Positions 11,305 to 23,303 of a stretch of 64,000 nucleotides of DNA are shown piece by piece; the first letter of the stretch is position 1, and every line of letters starts with the position of its first letter. The stretch lies in the NCBI GenBank assembly GCA_022457155.1, contig JAJGOT010000321.1, forward strand, positions 151,001 to 215,000. Direction: 5' to 3'. Source of the DNA: Cladopsammia gracilis. Its lineage: Eukaryota; Cnidaria; Anthozoa; Scleractinia; Dendrophylliidae. Below the pieces are notes generated by a model. It had not been told where the DNA came from, searched no databases, and saw nothing but the letters and a program-made list of their open reading frames with translations. A program made the position numbers and the translations under genes.

Positions 11305-11976
11305 CTATTTCGCGACTATGGCTTGAAGAAAGCATTCTGCACAGTAATTTCGATGAAAATTGTTATCCCAGTACTCTTTACCCGCTGTGCAGTACCGTAT
11401 AGCAAATTCAAGTTTGCCTCCAACGTCCAAATCTTGAGGAATAGAAATTCTGAACCGAAATCTGTCTGTTTCTTTATCGGATGATTTCGGCACATAATCG
11501 GCCCATATGTCTCGATAGCTTTTCCATCCATCAACTGTATACCTAACAGTGACTTCTTTAGCGAAAGCAATGTTTTTCACCTTCACAGTCCCTGTCATCG
11601 CAAAGCCGCAGAAAACAGCGTTCTCCAAACAAACATTTCTCTCCATGACGCGTGACTTAAAGCCATCGTCCGCTCCAGGCTGGGTGAAACAACACTTGAA
11701 TCGCTTTAAATGTATCGGCGTTACAGAATGATTCAAAATGTCCACCTTTTTGTACAACGGCAGGTCTTCCTCACTGTTTGCAGGCGTGATAACTTTGACA
11801 GAAACGAGGTCTTGGCCATCGAAATCAGCGAAGTGAACCCGACGTTTCGATTCATTCGGCGAAGAAAGCGGCGATGTTTTCCCCTGTTCTTCTTTCATTA
11901 TCTTCACCGACACATTTTTCTCAGGACAGGGAAAGAGGAGGTTGTTATTCAAATCCCGATGTTCCTTCTGATACAT
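11305..11976 (-). CDS. PP1 regulatory subunit 3-like glycogen-targeting protein (RVxF + CBM21)
   Basis: Single-exon ORF of 223 residues. RRVHF at 45-49, followed by AD, is a strong RVxF PP1-docking motif. A serine/proline stretch lies just before it (about 34-43). CBM21 spans about 104-215 with VTVRYTVDGW (142-151) and WDNN (203-206) followed by ..NY. As in the 1869-2489 copy, the glycine of the classical WDNNxGxNY is lost. Family knowledge: the protein would bring PP1 to glycogen particles. It is clearly diverged from the 1869-2489 and 20189-20899 genes, so these are old paralogues. An upstream E-box/CRE pair (12080-12091) lies about 105 bp before the ATG. The chosen ATG is the first in frame; a start further inside, at residue 27, is possible. 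Confidence 0.87.
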   Translation of the reverse strand: MYQKEHRDLNNNLLFPCPEKNVSVKIMKEEQGKTSPLSSPNESKRRVHFADFDGQDLVSVKVITPANSEEDLPLYKKVDILNHSVTPIHLKRFKCCFTQPGADDGFKSRVMERNVCLENAVFCGFAMTGTVKVKNIAFAKEVTVRYTVDGWKSYRDIWADYVPKSSDKETDRFRFRISIPQDLDVGGKLEFAIRYCTAGKEYWDNNFHRNYCAECFLQAIVAK

Positions 11977-12079
11977 AGAAAGTTCGCTTTATGAATGAAG
12001 ATTTTTTCCTGTGCTTCGTGATCACATGCATGTTTACTTATGGCCGATTCGCATTCGTGACTGGGTGCATGTTCAGTCA

Positions 12080-12091
12080 CACGTGACGTCA
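12080..12091. promoter_or_regulatory. Overlapping E-box and full CRE upstream of the CBM21 gene
   Basis: CACGTG (12080-12085) overlaps the palindromic TGACGTCA (12084-12091), 104-115 bp upstream of the minus-strand ATG at 11976. It could link a glycogen-targeting gene to cAMP signalling, but TGACGTCA also occurs in nearby MITEs, so function is only inferred. Confidence 0.4.
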
Positions 12092-12189
12092 CTAGTTGTC
12101 AGTGTACACACATGACACACTTCCCGGCAGCTTCTACGCACGTGATAAAAGACTCCGACACGAGATCCGGGAATTTTCTTTACGATTTT

Positions 12190-12325
12190 ATAGCGATATT
12201 TCTCTGTTTACAAACATAACGTCAAATTTGTTTTGTTATTCAAATTTGCCAACTATTAAACAAAAGAACTATTTGTTTCAACAGCCAATAGTTCTCTGGT
12301 TGGCGTGACGAGAAATATCGCTATA
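12190..12325. repeat. Inverted repeat with ends TATAGCGATATTTCTC
   Basis: The left arm 'tatagcgatatttctc' (from about 12190) is matched by 'gagaaatatcgctata' near 12312-12327. Probably a small MITE. Confidence 0.65.
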
Positions 12326-12462
12326 AGCTTCTTTCAGCGGAAAATTAAACAGGAATTCAAATTAAAAATAGCACAAACATTCTCATTTAATTTTTCCCGG
12401 AGTTATATGATACCAGCAATCAATAAGCTGCTATAAGGCCAGTCAAGTAAACCTAATACGGC

Positions 12463-13150
12463 CACACCGAAAATCGGAAGGAAAAAATTGAAAGCACTGA
12501 CATGTTTGAGTTTACATTAATGAAAACTATTTATTTAAAGCCCCGATTATGTCAAAAAAAATATTGCATGGCGTGGTTTATAAAGTCTTCCAGTATCAAT
12601 AGCTGTTATTTCCTTTGAAGCACTAAAATAACTGAGACAATATAATCTGTCAGATTTCTGCACAGGTAGGACCCTCGTAGCATATTTTACCCCCGGATTT
12701 TAATGTTGGGGAGCTAAATCTGGCGTACACAGTACAGTGCCAGTCTGCTACGGTGGTCAGGGGCATCACGGGCGGGCATGTCTCCTTTCCCGGGCCGAAA
12801 ATCGGAATAAAAACGATTTCCTCTGGAAATTGAAAGCCTTGTCATGTTTGAGTTTATATTAATGAAAACTATTTATTTAAAGCGCGGCCTTATGCGCAAC
12901 CGAGCGCGAAGAAGGAATGTAAGGTAATTTATTTAAAGCCCTGATTATGTAAAAAAAAAATTGAAAGGCGTGGTCAATAAAGTGTTCCAATGTCAATAGC
13001 TGTTATTTCCTTTGAAGCTCCAAAATAACTGAGACCCAATATAATCTGTCAGATTTTTGCACAGGTAGGTCCCGCGTAGCATATTTTACCTCAGGATTTT
13101 AAAAATGGGGAGCTAAGTTCGAACCAAAGTACGTAATACAGTGTCAGTCT
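12463..13150. repeat. Tandem duplication of a 340 bp segment
   Basis: Two direct copies (about 12463-12800 and 12801-13150) share 'gaaaatcgga', 'catgtttgagttta', 'ctgttatttcctttgaag' and 'gcacaggtagg' in the same order. The second has a 40 bp insertion. No coding region was seen. Confidence 0.8.
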
Positions 13151-14908
13151 GGGGGCCAGGGGCATGACTCCCTCACCGGGGGAAAATTTGAAAAATGCGG
13201 TTTTCGAGTGATGGCCAGAAATGAAACAAATGTAGAAATGTACAATACATCAGACATACTACAAAATCACAAATAAATAAAAACAGCCACCCACGTCACA
13301 AAAGTTTCTTTTCTGTCAACTGTACGCTAATATGTATCTAACTACACAACATGTCTCCATAACTGACTCTGGAAGTGAAAGGGTTAATATTAGGGTTTCT
13401 TTGGCTTGGACTCGTGTTGCAAGATAAAACGTAATAGGCGGAAGTTTATGTTATCGCTGTAGAAATGCTAGGATCAGTAAATTTCTGACCATTTCTTAGG
13501 CCGTGATTTAGAATTACACAATAATTCACACAAGAAATAAACTGATAATTCTAATGGTTACGGACAGCATGAATCCCTCCTGTCAGTTGGCCACTTTTTT
13601 GTTGTTGCCACATCCGTTACCGTCATGTGATTTGTAGCTGAACAAACGCACGGCAAAATGGAATCTATAGTGTGCCCCTCCTCGGCTTTGGTACAGAACA
13701 GAGACAAGTGTTTCCAAGTAGAGTCAGGCTTTAACGATCATTAATGACCAATAAGGGCTGATCCGAGCGGCAGTTACTGTGTTGAGATCATGCCGAGCCA
13801 CGTCCCCCAAAATGATCGTTGCAGAATTCACACGAGCTCATTGATTCAGTATTACCTGGTTGAAGTAACTCGCTTAGTTATTTTTAAGAGGATATCGTTA
13901 AAACATCCAATGTTATGTGCACAGACGATGCAACACCGACTTCGCATAAAATAAGATATTACGAACAACTATAAAGAGCTGAAACATCAAGGAAAGAATA
14001 GGTGGGAGGGGTACTTTGACCACCCTCCCTCAGCCCCTCTCCCTGCTTGGCCCCTGACAGGAGAAATTTCCCAAAATAATTCACAGCCTGTCAGTTTACT
14101 ACTCTGCCAAAGTCACTAGGTTGACAAGGTCAAAAGGGTAAGTGTTTAAAAGTAAATTCTGTAGCGTCTGCTAATATTACAACGCTCGTTGTTTATCACT
14201 GATACACTCCTTGTTTTGAATCTTAAACCAAAGCATAAATGTGCTGATTAAGAGTGTCGAAAAGCTGCAACTGGCAGTGGTAGATACAGACTTCATAGTG
14301 GGGGAGGGGTTGGAGAGAAAAATGTTAAGAACTGTTAGAGAATATTAGTCCCCCACCGACCCCTCCCCCGGATCTACCATTGGCAAGTATGCGGCCAGAC
14401 AACCACTGAAAGAGCTCTATTGTACATTATGGTTGAAATACATCGAATAAAATCTGGAATCTAAAAATAAGAATTCAACGCATGAGTTGCGAAAATGAAA
14501 GTGGCAAGGGTTATTGTGCAAAAAAAAAAAGGACAAGTGTTTGGAGACTGTTCCATATGGTGATACCATCACCTTATTTCATCTAATCTGACAGATCAAA
14601 TCAGGAATGTCAAGAACATCACGTACTGGAATAAATTTTTCACTTGAATACTTTCTAACTTACTCTAGTGTCTGTAACACCTAGTGGCCGTTTTCCTGCG
14701 TTCTCAACAGATACAATGTATCAAATTAGTAGCCTTGTGCAAAACACAGGATCCAGCCCTTCGGAAAGAGAGTGGCGGATCTAGGGACTCCACCCCATTC
14801 TCCCCTACTCCAGTGGGGTGGGGGGGGGGGGGTCCCTCCTCTTGATACAACACTGGTACTAACCCTGTTTTGAAACCAAACATGACTAACAGTAACATTG
14901 AGTCCTTA
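13151..14908. other. Non-coding spacer
   Basis: Holds the right end of a VNTR element (about 13344-13390), a solitary MITE end (13636-13669) and G/C homopolymers (14818-14832). No gene was seen. Confidence 0.5.
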
Positions 14909-15310
14909 GTGGACATTCATATCTGGGCCAGGCAGCTGGCAAGCAGCAGCAGATAGTGGTGGAGATGGGGGATAGCTCTTTCTCCCCACCACCCCCTTAA
15001 TGTGGACAATCATAGCAGGGGCCAGGCTACGAGCAAGCTCTCGGGTGGGGGGTAACGGGGGAGGGGAGCTCTTTGTCCCCACCACATCCACCACCATCAC
15101 CTCCAAACCCTAAGTATTAAGTACTGACATTCATATCATGTGCTAGGCTGCAAGCAAGCTGTCATGTGGGGGATGAGGGTGGAGGGAAAGGGAGATGCTC
15201 TTTCTTTCCACTGCAAACACCACCATCAACCCTCACCTCCAAGCCCTAAGTATGGACATTCATATCAGGGGCCAGACTGTGGGCAACGCTCTCGGGCTCG
15301 GCCTTTCCCA
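14909..15310. repeat. Degenerate minisatellite, about four units of 90-130 bp
   Basis: Units begin near 14909, 15001, 15125 and 15255 with 'ggacattcatatc..gggccaggc..caagc' followed by a purine-rich 'ggtggggga' part and a CCACCA-rich part. Confidence 0.7.
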
Positions 15311-16729
15311 CCCCCGTCCCCAAGCTCGAGAGCTTGCTCCAAGACCAGCTATGGACTAGAAAAGGCAGGAGAAAGGGGTCTTTTATTGTGAGGGAACACA
15401 CTTTGAACTCAATGTTTTAATTTTTAAACTGTTTTTCTTTTTTTTTTACATTTCACTAACAAGTACTAACTTATACCTCAATTATCTGAAAGACAAAACA
15501 AGTTGTAAGTTTTCAGAAACTGTAGCGCCCCTGTTGATACAAGCCTAGTTGCTGATCGGGCTACGCTGGCTAAATACAGATTATTTACTGACATGCACTT
15601 ACTAGAATAGATTACCAGTGTTATCAAATTATTTTAAAAATATATCAATTCTTTTCTTTTTGTTTACAAAATTGGTATTAATTTTACAGACAACTGAAAA
15701 TAATGAAGTTTAACATGCAAGAGCTCATAAGGTAACTCTTAGGTCATGTCCACAAAATGGAGATAAAAACATTTTAAAAAAGGTTACCATCATCCACATG
15801 AACACTTCAGGACTGTCACTATTTTCACTATTTTTTTTTTCCTGGTGATGTCAATGTTTTATTTTATTGTCAAAGTAGCCGGAGTAGCCGGGGAGAATCC
15901 CCAGTCCTTGGTCCCTATTGGCAGCCCTGCACTTTCTAAACATTTTGACCAGTCTACACCTTTGAGCAACATACACCTATCAGGATTTGATGTTACATCA
16001 ATTGCTGCTCACAAAAAAAAACAACAAATCTATGAACTTCTAAATCCTTCGAGTTTATATTTCCACATGAACAAGGCAGGTTCCCTTTGACTTGCATCTC
16101 CATGTTGTTAAATATAGATTCTCTTCTAGGTGTAAAGATCACCAGTGATTTAGTCTAAATCTTACGCAGCCATTTATGGTTGTCAAGATGAACTGACATG
16201 TAACAACGGTTGCACAGGAGACTACCAGTTATTGGTAGGTGGACAAATGCCAAAATATTAGAAGCAAGTAATTATGGAGGTGCATGTAGATGGAGTTGAA
16301 GTACTGTAGGTTTAACATAATTCTGTTTGGTTTTGTTGCAAAGAAAATAAAGTTCATACATCTGCAAAGTTTTCAAAGCCTGACCAGGCCTTGAACCAGC
16401 CACTAGACCATCACACCTTCTACATGTAACTGGACTTGGGTCCATACTTTTTTAAGGGCAGCATTCTACAGCAAAATTGATTGAAAACCCTACTACTGCT
16501 TTGCAGAAAATGCATTACCAATACCCTTTTTATCACAGATAGAAGGGGCGATGTAGCAGCCCTCATAAGGTCTCACACCAATGGTGTGATACCCTTTGAG
16601 AGAACAATACAACAAAGAACAGAAACCATGGTTCCTAGCCCTAAAAACAATAGCAGCTGTGTTTTTACTGTGTTTTAGAGGTTTCTGAGAGCTGCTACAC
16701 TACCGGATAGAAGATGAAGTGCATTTAAG
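15311..16729. other. Non-coding spacer
   Basis: Only short open frames with no recognisable domain. A tRNA-like fragment at about 16378-16425 is too damaged to call. Confidence 0.45.
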
Positions 16730-16733
16730 TTAA

Positions 16734-16937
16734 CCCTTTAACTCCCAAGAGTGCCAAAATTCAACAAAAAGTTATTTCATTTTGTAAAATATTGCAAAAC
16801 AATTTTTTTTTTAATGAACCGTGCAAAAGCACTGCCAAAGAGGTTTCATTTGAATGGTCACACCACAGGACTTAGTGCAGACTAAAAAGTTAGAACTACA
16901 CCACGTGTGTCCATAATTGACTCTAGGAGTAAAAGAA
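16734..16937 (+). mobile_element. TTAA-flanked element with one 84 bp unit
   Basis: TTAA lies on both sides (16730-16733 and 16938-16941). The ends CCCTTTAACTCCCAAGAG and CTCTAGGAGTAAAAGAA are imperfect inverted repeats. Inside is one unit of the 84 bp repeat. TTAA target duplication is typical of the piggyBac superfamily. Confidence 0.8.
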
Positions 16938-16941
16938 TTAA

Positions 16942-17876
16942 AGGATATCCACAATGAAAACTAGCAATAACAGATGCTTTACTCAATTTGTCACTGTTTG
17001 TCCCTGGCCTGCGTAGCAGGCGTTGGGGAGAGGGGAACTGGGGAGAGAGGGAAAGGACACCTGCAATAAAGCCTTCTTTTCTTCATTTCTGCAGACACTG
17101 GTGGCTGCAAAATTCTGATTGGCTAATTCATGCCGGGTGGTAAACATAGTAATTTCCCACAAGAAGTCAGCCATGTGTAAAAGCCCATGCCAGTTTCAGA
17201 TTGGTAACTGTATTGACACTTGACATAATTCAATTGCCAGGAAATCATTGGGCATAATGTGAATATTGCGGTTCGTATAGCAGGGGTTCCTTTCCTTCTC
17301 CCCTCTCCTTTTTCGTGCTCCCTCCCCCTCCCTGTTTATGCCTGCCATGAACGCTATTTCTCACAAGTGGACTGTACACTACAGCATCCAGAGTGATGGG
17401 TACATTTCTCACTTGGAGTCTTTCCTCTAAAAGGCTTACACAATTAAATTGTAATTTAAAAATCAATATGAGCAACAGCACTGCTCCATTACAACTTTCA
17501 ATTGAATGGTCACAGCTTAGAATTTCACATACAGGCTCAAACGATGCACAACCTCCCTACATGGCATAATAAACCATTCCACTAGCGGAAGCTTACATGT
17601 AAAGTTCAATATTTTTTTTTATCTCATTCAAGAATTCTTGGATAGAATCCCAAAACTGGTAAAGCAATATAAAGAGTCTATTGCGAGCACTAAAAGAATA
17701 TTTCATGGCATGTTTTTATTTTTAATTTCGCTTGCCAGTATAACTGAAAGCTTAAGCTTCATAGAAATGTATATTCTGTTTTGTAAAAGCCCTACTAAAT
17801 ACAAAAACTACATCTCTTGAATCTAAAAAGTTAGATAACAATGTTGTTGTGATTGCTGTAAACAAAGCAAGACCTT
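16942..17876. other. Non-coding spacer
   Basis: No gene or clear repeat structure was recognised. Confidence 0.4.
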
Positions 17877-17883
17877 TATTATT

Positions 17884-18868
17884 TTGAATATTTGCCAAGA
17901 CTCCAAGATTTTTGTGTGTTTGCAGGTGTTAGCCTGCCTTGGCTCAATCACCTTTCACTACAAAATTACATTTTTCTGCCGAAAACTCAATTTTTCCTCC
18001 AGAACCTGTTAAGGCCAGCAAATTATGATTTGCCAAGAGGAACTATTGTAGTATCAATTGCTTTCCTCTTTCTCCTGAACCAACTTACAAACGGTTTGTT
18101 CCGCTTTTTGTTTGTTTTGACAATATTTATTCGCCAATATATTTAGTGAGTTAATCGACCTTTATTATAGGGCGATCTTTGCTGACGTCATTGTTTACAT
18201 TTTGTCTCATTAGCATACAAATTTATGTAGAGAAGACATTGTGCTAAATACGAATTGACTACAAAAGTTGAAAGAGCTTGTTTAATTCAGCAATCTACCC
18301 AATTTTTAGCTCTTTGCATGTACTATTTAAGAAAATATAAGCTATCCAAAACTGCAAAATTGCTGGGTGGCAAAAGCGCTAATGAGCCCATACATTGTTT
18401 GCAAAATTTTGAGTTTTGAAAACAGCATTGCACAAAGAGTATCTAGTATATCGGGTTCAAATTTCCAGAGAAAGCTAATTGTACTATGCCCTTTCAATAT
18501 TCAGAGTTGATTTTGTTGTAGCTCGATTAGAAAATGATGCACATATGCTAATGAGGCAAAAAGTGTAAACAAAGATTGCCCTATTTCGAGTGTTTGCTGA
18601 GACTGCAAGATTTGTGTGTTTGCAGGTGTTAGCCTGACTTGGCTCAATCACCTTTCACTACAAAAGTACATTTTGCTACGAAAACTCAGTTTCTTCTCCG
18701 GAACCTGTAAGGACAGCAAGTTATGATCTATCATTAAATTTGCCAAGAGGAACTATTTCTAGTATCATTCGCTATCCCGTTCAACCAACTTACAAATGGT
18801 TTGTTCCACCATCTTTTTTGTATTCACAAACTTTATTCGCCGATATATTAAGTGAGTTAATCCACCTC
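17884..18868. repeat. 270 bp direct repeats flanking a MITE
   Basis: 17884-18160 and 18584-18868 are about 80-85 percent similar (shared 'tgtgtttgcaggtgttagcctg', for example). They are separated almost exactly by the MITE at 18168-18583. Confidence 0.8.
18168..18583. mobile_element. MITE with TIR TAGGGC(G/A)ATCTTTG
   Basis: The ends TAGGGCGATCTTTG and CAAAGATTGCCCTA are inverted repeats extended by 'gtttaca...ctcattagcata' on each side. A related inverted copy is at 9850-10220. Confidence 0.82.
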
Positions 18869-20188
18869 ACTAGTTGGACTAAATTAAGCCCTTAGTTTAT
18901 CCTTTGATTAGCACCAGTTGTGCTTCCAGGAACAGAATCTTGTACCCGCCAACTTTTTCTGAGTGATAGGCATGAGAATTTTTTCGTGGGAGTGCCAGGA
19001 TTTCCTAAGGCAACCTAACCAAATCCAAAGACAAACCGATCTATTTCGAAGATGTCCGAAGATTTCGGAAGTTTCCATGGACCTCAGACCTCTGTTTAAC
19101 AACATCCAGCTGTAATCGCAATGTTCAGAATGATAAAAACTTACAAAAAAGTGCCAAATTTTCATGAATGAACTATATTTTTAATTGGATCATGAGATCA
19201 GTTAAGGCTGATAGCTCAAATCTGTAAGTCAAGCGTGAGAAATTGCTCCATTAGGCGTGAATTGGTGCGAGATCGGAGTTTTGGACTCACAGGCATGAGA
19301 CTTGGTAGATATAGAATCTGATCAGAGAATAAACATTATCCCTCAATTAGGCTGACTTAATTGTGCATTGCTTATTGGCTTTTCAGGAACCAGGGCCAGA
19401 AGTTTAATTTTCAAAGCTTGTTTTGACCTCTGAGACTAAATTTAGTGATGCCAGATAGGGTCAAAGAGAAATATTCAACTTCCGGTCATCCCACCCCACT
19501 GTGCCAAGTAGTCAGCACTCCTTATTTATCATTGATGCCATTTAGGCGCATTTAAATAGCAGCAATTAAATAATGCTACCTAAAACAAAGCAATTTATTT
19601 TCCATGCCCTGGTTATGATGATCAATTAATCAAACCTTGACTGTGAATCAATGCATGGAGCTTGTGCATATATGACAGCTCTATAAAATGAAATTTATTT
19701 TGAAGGCAATATAAGCTTAATATTATTATCTTCATAATAGAGTGACCCATTCAAATGAAAGCTGTAAACAAGTTCTCTTTCTGTGGTACTTACTGTGCTG
19801 CAATATTTTACTGAATAATATTTAATTAAGCTGGATATAAATCATTTTAGTCTCCAACTTTTAGCCGAGAGGGTTGTATCTTGTGGTCGGTGAATCGATG
19901 CGTTTGTGCTTGCTTGGGTTTTGAATAAACAGCTTAATTTATCAGATGATGCATCTAAAAAAATGCTCTTTCTAGGAATATTAAATGACTTCGTTGTTCA
20001 TGCATGTACAGAACTACTTTCATTTAATCAAAACAAATGTCAGCTCATTACCAAAGCAAAATATGAAACCTACCAGAACTAATTTGAACTGTTTTTTGTT
20101 TTTGGTTCCACTGTTCTCTCGCGACCATCACGGGCATGAACGGGGGTGATTTCATTCCTGTGATCTTTTGTTCTTTTTCTTGTCGTTT
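18869..20188. other. 3' flank of the CBM21 gene at 20189, non-coding
   Basis: AT-rich sequence without a supported gene. Confidence 0.45.
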
Positions 20189-20899
20189 TCACCATTTAAC
20201 ATCATTCTTCCTAAACAGGTTGGCCATTCTGTTTATCCCCTCGCTCGATGATGGCGCTTCTCGGCACTCAATCCGATAATTTTCGCCATTGTTATTGTCC
20301 CAGAACTCCACTCCTTCGCCCTCGAAGCGAAGAGCAAACTCCAGCACTCCTCCTGAAGTCAGGAAATATTCGGGCAGCGTAAGAGCAAACGAGAATCTAT
20401 CCGTTGCACCATCGTTCGAGTCCGGCACATAAACCCCTTGCAAATCCGTGCTCGAAACCCAACCGTCTAAAGTGTATCTCACCGTAACGCTTTTGTGAAA
20501 ACAAATGTTCTTTACCTTAATCGTTCCCCAGATCGAATTTTGCGAAGCCACGGCGTTCTCGAGAGAAACGTTTTGTCGTTCTAGCCTGTCACGAAAATTA
20601 TCCGAGGCAACAGGTTGAGCAAACCGCACATGTAAGGTCTTTTTCGCTCGCTGCAGCTCCCGTTTCGTCATCTGCAACGCTACATGAATGTTGTATTCAT
20701 CGTCGCTGTACACGGAAACGAGAGGCTTGCCACAGCCGTCCGCAAACTGCACATTCTTTTTCCGTGGCGGAGGAAGAGATTTGTGTTTGCGAAGGATGGA
20801 ATGGCAGCCATTTTCACCATCATCGTCGTCAAGTTCAGAATCATCTGCGAACGGAGGGAACACGGAATTGACCCTTCGGATCCGCGAACAATCGTCCAT
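20189..20899 (-). CDS. PP1 regulatory subunit 3-like glycogen-targeting protein (RVxF + CBM21)
   Basis: Single-exon ORF of 236 residues. An acidic stretch (residues 19-29) precedes KNVQF at 48-52 (followed by AD), the RVxF PP1-docking motif. A basic, possibly helical linker (about 78-92) leads into CBM21 at about 99-213. VTVRYTLDGW is at 138-147 and the complete WDNNNGENY glycogen-binding signature at 200-208, which includes the glycine that the other copies in the window have lost. The C-terminal tail after 215 is serine-rich and basic. Family knowledge: it would target PP1 to glycogen. This is the most canonical of the four copies. The ATG at 20899 is the first in frame and gives a PPP1R3B/C-like length. 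Confidence 0.9.
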   Translation of the reverse strand: MDDCSRIRRVNSVFPPFADDSELDDDDGENGCHSILRKHKSLPPPRKKNVQFADGCGKPLVSVYSDDEYNIHVALQMTKRELQRAKKTLHVRFAQPVASDNFRDRLERQNVSLENAVASQNSIWGTIKVKNICFHKSVTVRYTLDGWVSSTDLQGVYVPDSNDGATDRFSFALTLPEYFLTSGGVLEFALRFEGEGVEFWDNNNGENYRIECREAPSSSEGINRMANLFRKNDVKW

Positions 20900-22929
20900 G
20901 TTGACAACGAGTTTCTCTTTGTTTTGGGATTAAATATTCCCGTCTTCTCGCTCCACTCCCGTCATCTGGTGCGTTTATGAAACCGAAACGCACGTGAAGG
21001 AAAATATTTGGCTGGAGTGTGCGAAATATCACGCATCCGCGAAGAGATCGAGATCGCTTGGTGCCTGAATGGCCAATTTCAAGCGATCTGATTGGTTGTT
21101 GAAATATCCTATTTAAAATATAATAAAAAACGGGGAGCTTCGATCGATTGAAAGCTCAGTGTTTGCAGAAGATAAATTTATATATGGCCAATGAATAAAA
21201 AAGAGAGAAATGTAAGCGTGTGATGTTTCAATAGCTAGGTTTCGTTTTCACTCTTGCTGGACATCAGAAATCACTTCCTTCGTGGTGCATATCACAGTCA
21301 CTGTCCATCTACTGTTGACAAGCACTTGAGTCTTTAAACTTTTTCGAGCAATGAATGTATCAATCGAGATAGAATTTTCATCGAAACTACAACAGACGAT
21401 TCCTTTGTGGAGATTCTATACATAAAACAAAAAAATAAATAAATAAATAATCAATGAATTTCGTACTCTCTTTTTGTTGAGGCATTTTACAGATTTCCGT
21501 TTTCCGAGAAAAACTAACTTTTTGAACTTGAAACACAAAATGATGCAATATATAAAACTACGAGGATGATTGCCACTTAATTAGCACAAAAAAGATGATT
21601 TTTATTCCAACTAAAACCACGAGGAATAGCGACTTAATCAGACGGAGGAATGGATTACGTGACACACACATAAATCACGCAATGGTGTTGACTGGCTGTC
21701 TGTTGTGGCCGCGTATTAGAATTGCAGTTCATTCCAAGTCTGAGCATCCTCCCCCCACCCCCCCCCCCCCCTCCCCCCCGCCCCCCGCCGGCATCGGGCA
21801 TATCTCATTTTCTCTTCGGACAATAGGATGACAAACAGGATGTATAAATAGATTTTCCATACTAAATTTAACGAAAGTGCGAAGTTTCGTATTGTAGAGA
21901 TCTGCTTCAGACTTGAGGAAATATAGTCAAAATTTGCGATTTTTACAAAGAAATGACAGGCGCGCAGTATGTTTCAATCATGAGATATCTTTGCGCATGT
22001 CTTGTTGTGTTCTCTTCAAAGAATATAATGTAATTGATATCTTCCTTTCTATGTTGACTATGTTCAAATGTTCAAATATAAAACTATGTAAAGCGATGCT
22101 TACCAAGAATATTTATGCGTGATTGTAGCCAAAAAAACCTAGCAAATAAAACCCTTGTGACATAGCCACTTGAAAGGGAAAGGGTCACGGGTTTGCTTGC
22201 GAAACTGTTTTCCTTCGTTCCTTCGTTCCTTCGTGGGATGGGTGGCCGTTAGACTTTCAATAAAGTCCTTCGTCTTATATTTCATATATTTATAGCCCCA
22301 CAAAACCTCGCTTCGCTCGCTTACTGGCTGTAAAACTCGTGAGGTCGACTTGTGGCAAGTCTAGGTGGCCGTGTGAAATAATTTTTCATCAAAAACCTCC
22401 GATTCCAGTATCAAATTTAAAAATTTAAAAACAGAGCTGACTTTTAAGTAGAAGTATGACAACGTTTTCCCAGATTTACTCCAACACTTCCAAATTCCAT
22501 TAGATCTGGAAAGTGTCCACAATTAGCACTCGCGTGCTAAATATTTTGACACTTAAATAAATCGATTTTGATTTGATTTCTGACAGAAATGGAAAGCTAA
22601 CATGGCTGAAAAATACCTCTCTTGATTTACTGCGCATGTGCAAATGCGACTGAAGGTTGCGAAAGGTAGCGCGCATTGGTGACTATTCTTGGCTTTCACA
22701 TGGCGTCATAAAAATTAAAAATCTAAAGAAAACGTCCTACAAAGCTGTTTCTAACATGGTATGTGGATTCAAGTGTAATAATCTTTCACAAAAAGTTTCA
22801 GGTTTTAACGATGTTATACTTCCGATTTACAAAGGTTTTAAATGTGTCACGCAATGCGTCACGCTATTTCAGATAAGCCGCGAAAATAAACTAAATTGAA
22901 TCAGCTGAAAGTTATTGTTTGTATTATAA
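20900..22929. other. Upstream flank and non-coding spacer
   Basis: Probably includes the promoter of the minus-strand CBM21 gene. An AT-rich TATA-like stretch lies at about 21110-21128, 210 bp upstream of the ATG. Poly-C (about 21755-21787) and short CTTCGTTC repeats (22213-22234) are present. No gene was seen. Confidence 0.45.
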
Positions 22930-23010
22930 GTGCTTATAAGCCGAATTAATTGAGCTTATAGCAAATACAATATTTTTGGATGTGATTTTTGGTGTAATTA
23001 AGACTTTGAA

Positions 23011-23060
23011 TTTTTGGCCGCCATCTTTGTGCCCCTGAGTGGGGCACAAAGATGGCCGCT
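23011..23060. repeat. Short perfect hairpin
   Basis: 'ggccgccatctttgtgcccc' pairs with 'ggggcacaaagatggccgc' around a 4-base loop. Confidence 0.8.
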
Positions 23061-23149
23061 TCATACATTTCTTACTAAAAATATCTAATACTCGTTCGCC
23101 TATAACTCTTGAACGAACTGAGTATACAAATTGAACATAACATTTAAAA

Positions 23150-23303
23150 ATCCCAACTGGCAGGAGGCAGACCAGTTGGCTACTTAACAAGCGTGGTCGA
23201 GGAGTTGAACTCGGGTTTGCCGTGAAACAACTCCAGCTAGTGATCAGAGCGAGACTTGAACCCTCAAGTCCGACGCCCTAACCACTCGACCACGCTGCCT
23301 CCC
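23150..23303 (-). mobile_element. tRNA-derived SINE, second family
   Basis: On the minus strand: A box TGGTCGAGTGGT and B box GGTTCAAGTC, in a tRNA-like head starting near 23303. The short body differs from the 5100 and 24346 copies. A functional tRNA is unlikely because no acceptor stem closes. Confidence 0.7.

Noticed and set aside
16378..16425. tRNA-like box pair on the minus strand
   Set aside because: The two boxes are too close together for a tRNA or intact SINE; at best a deleted remnant.
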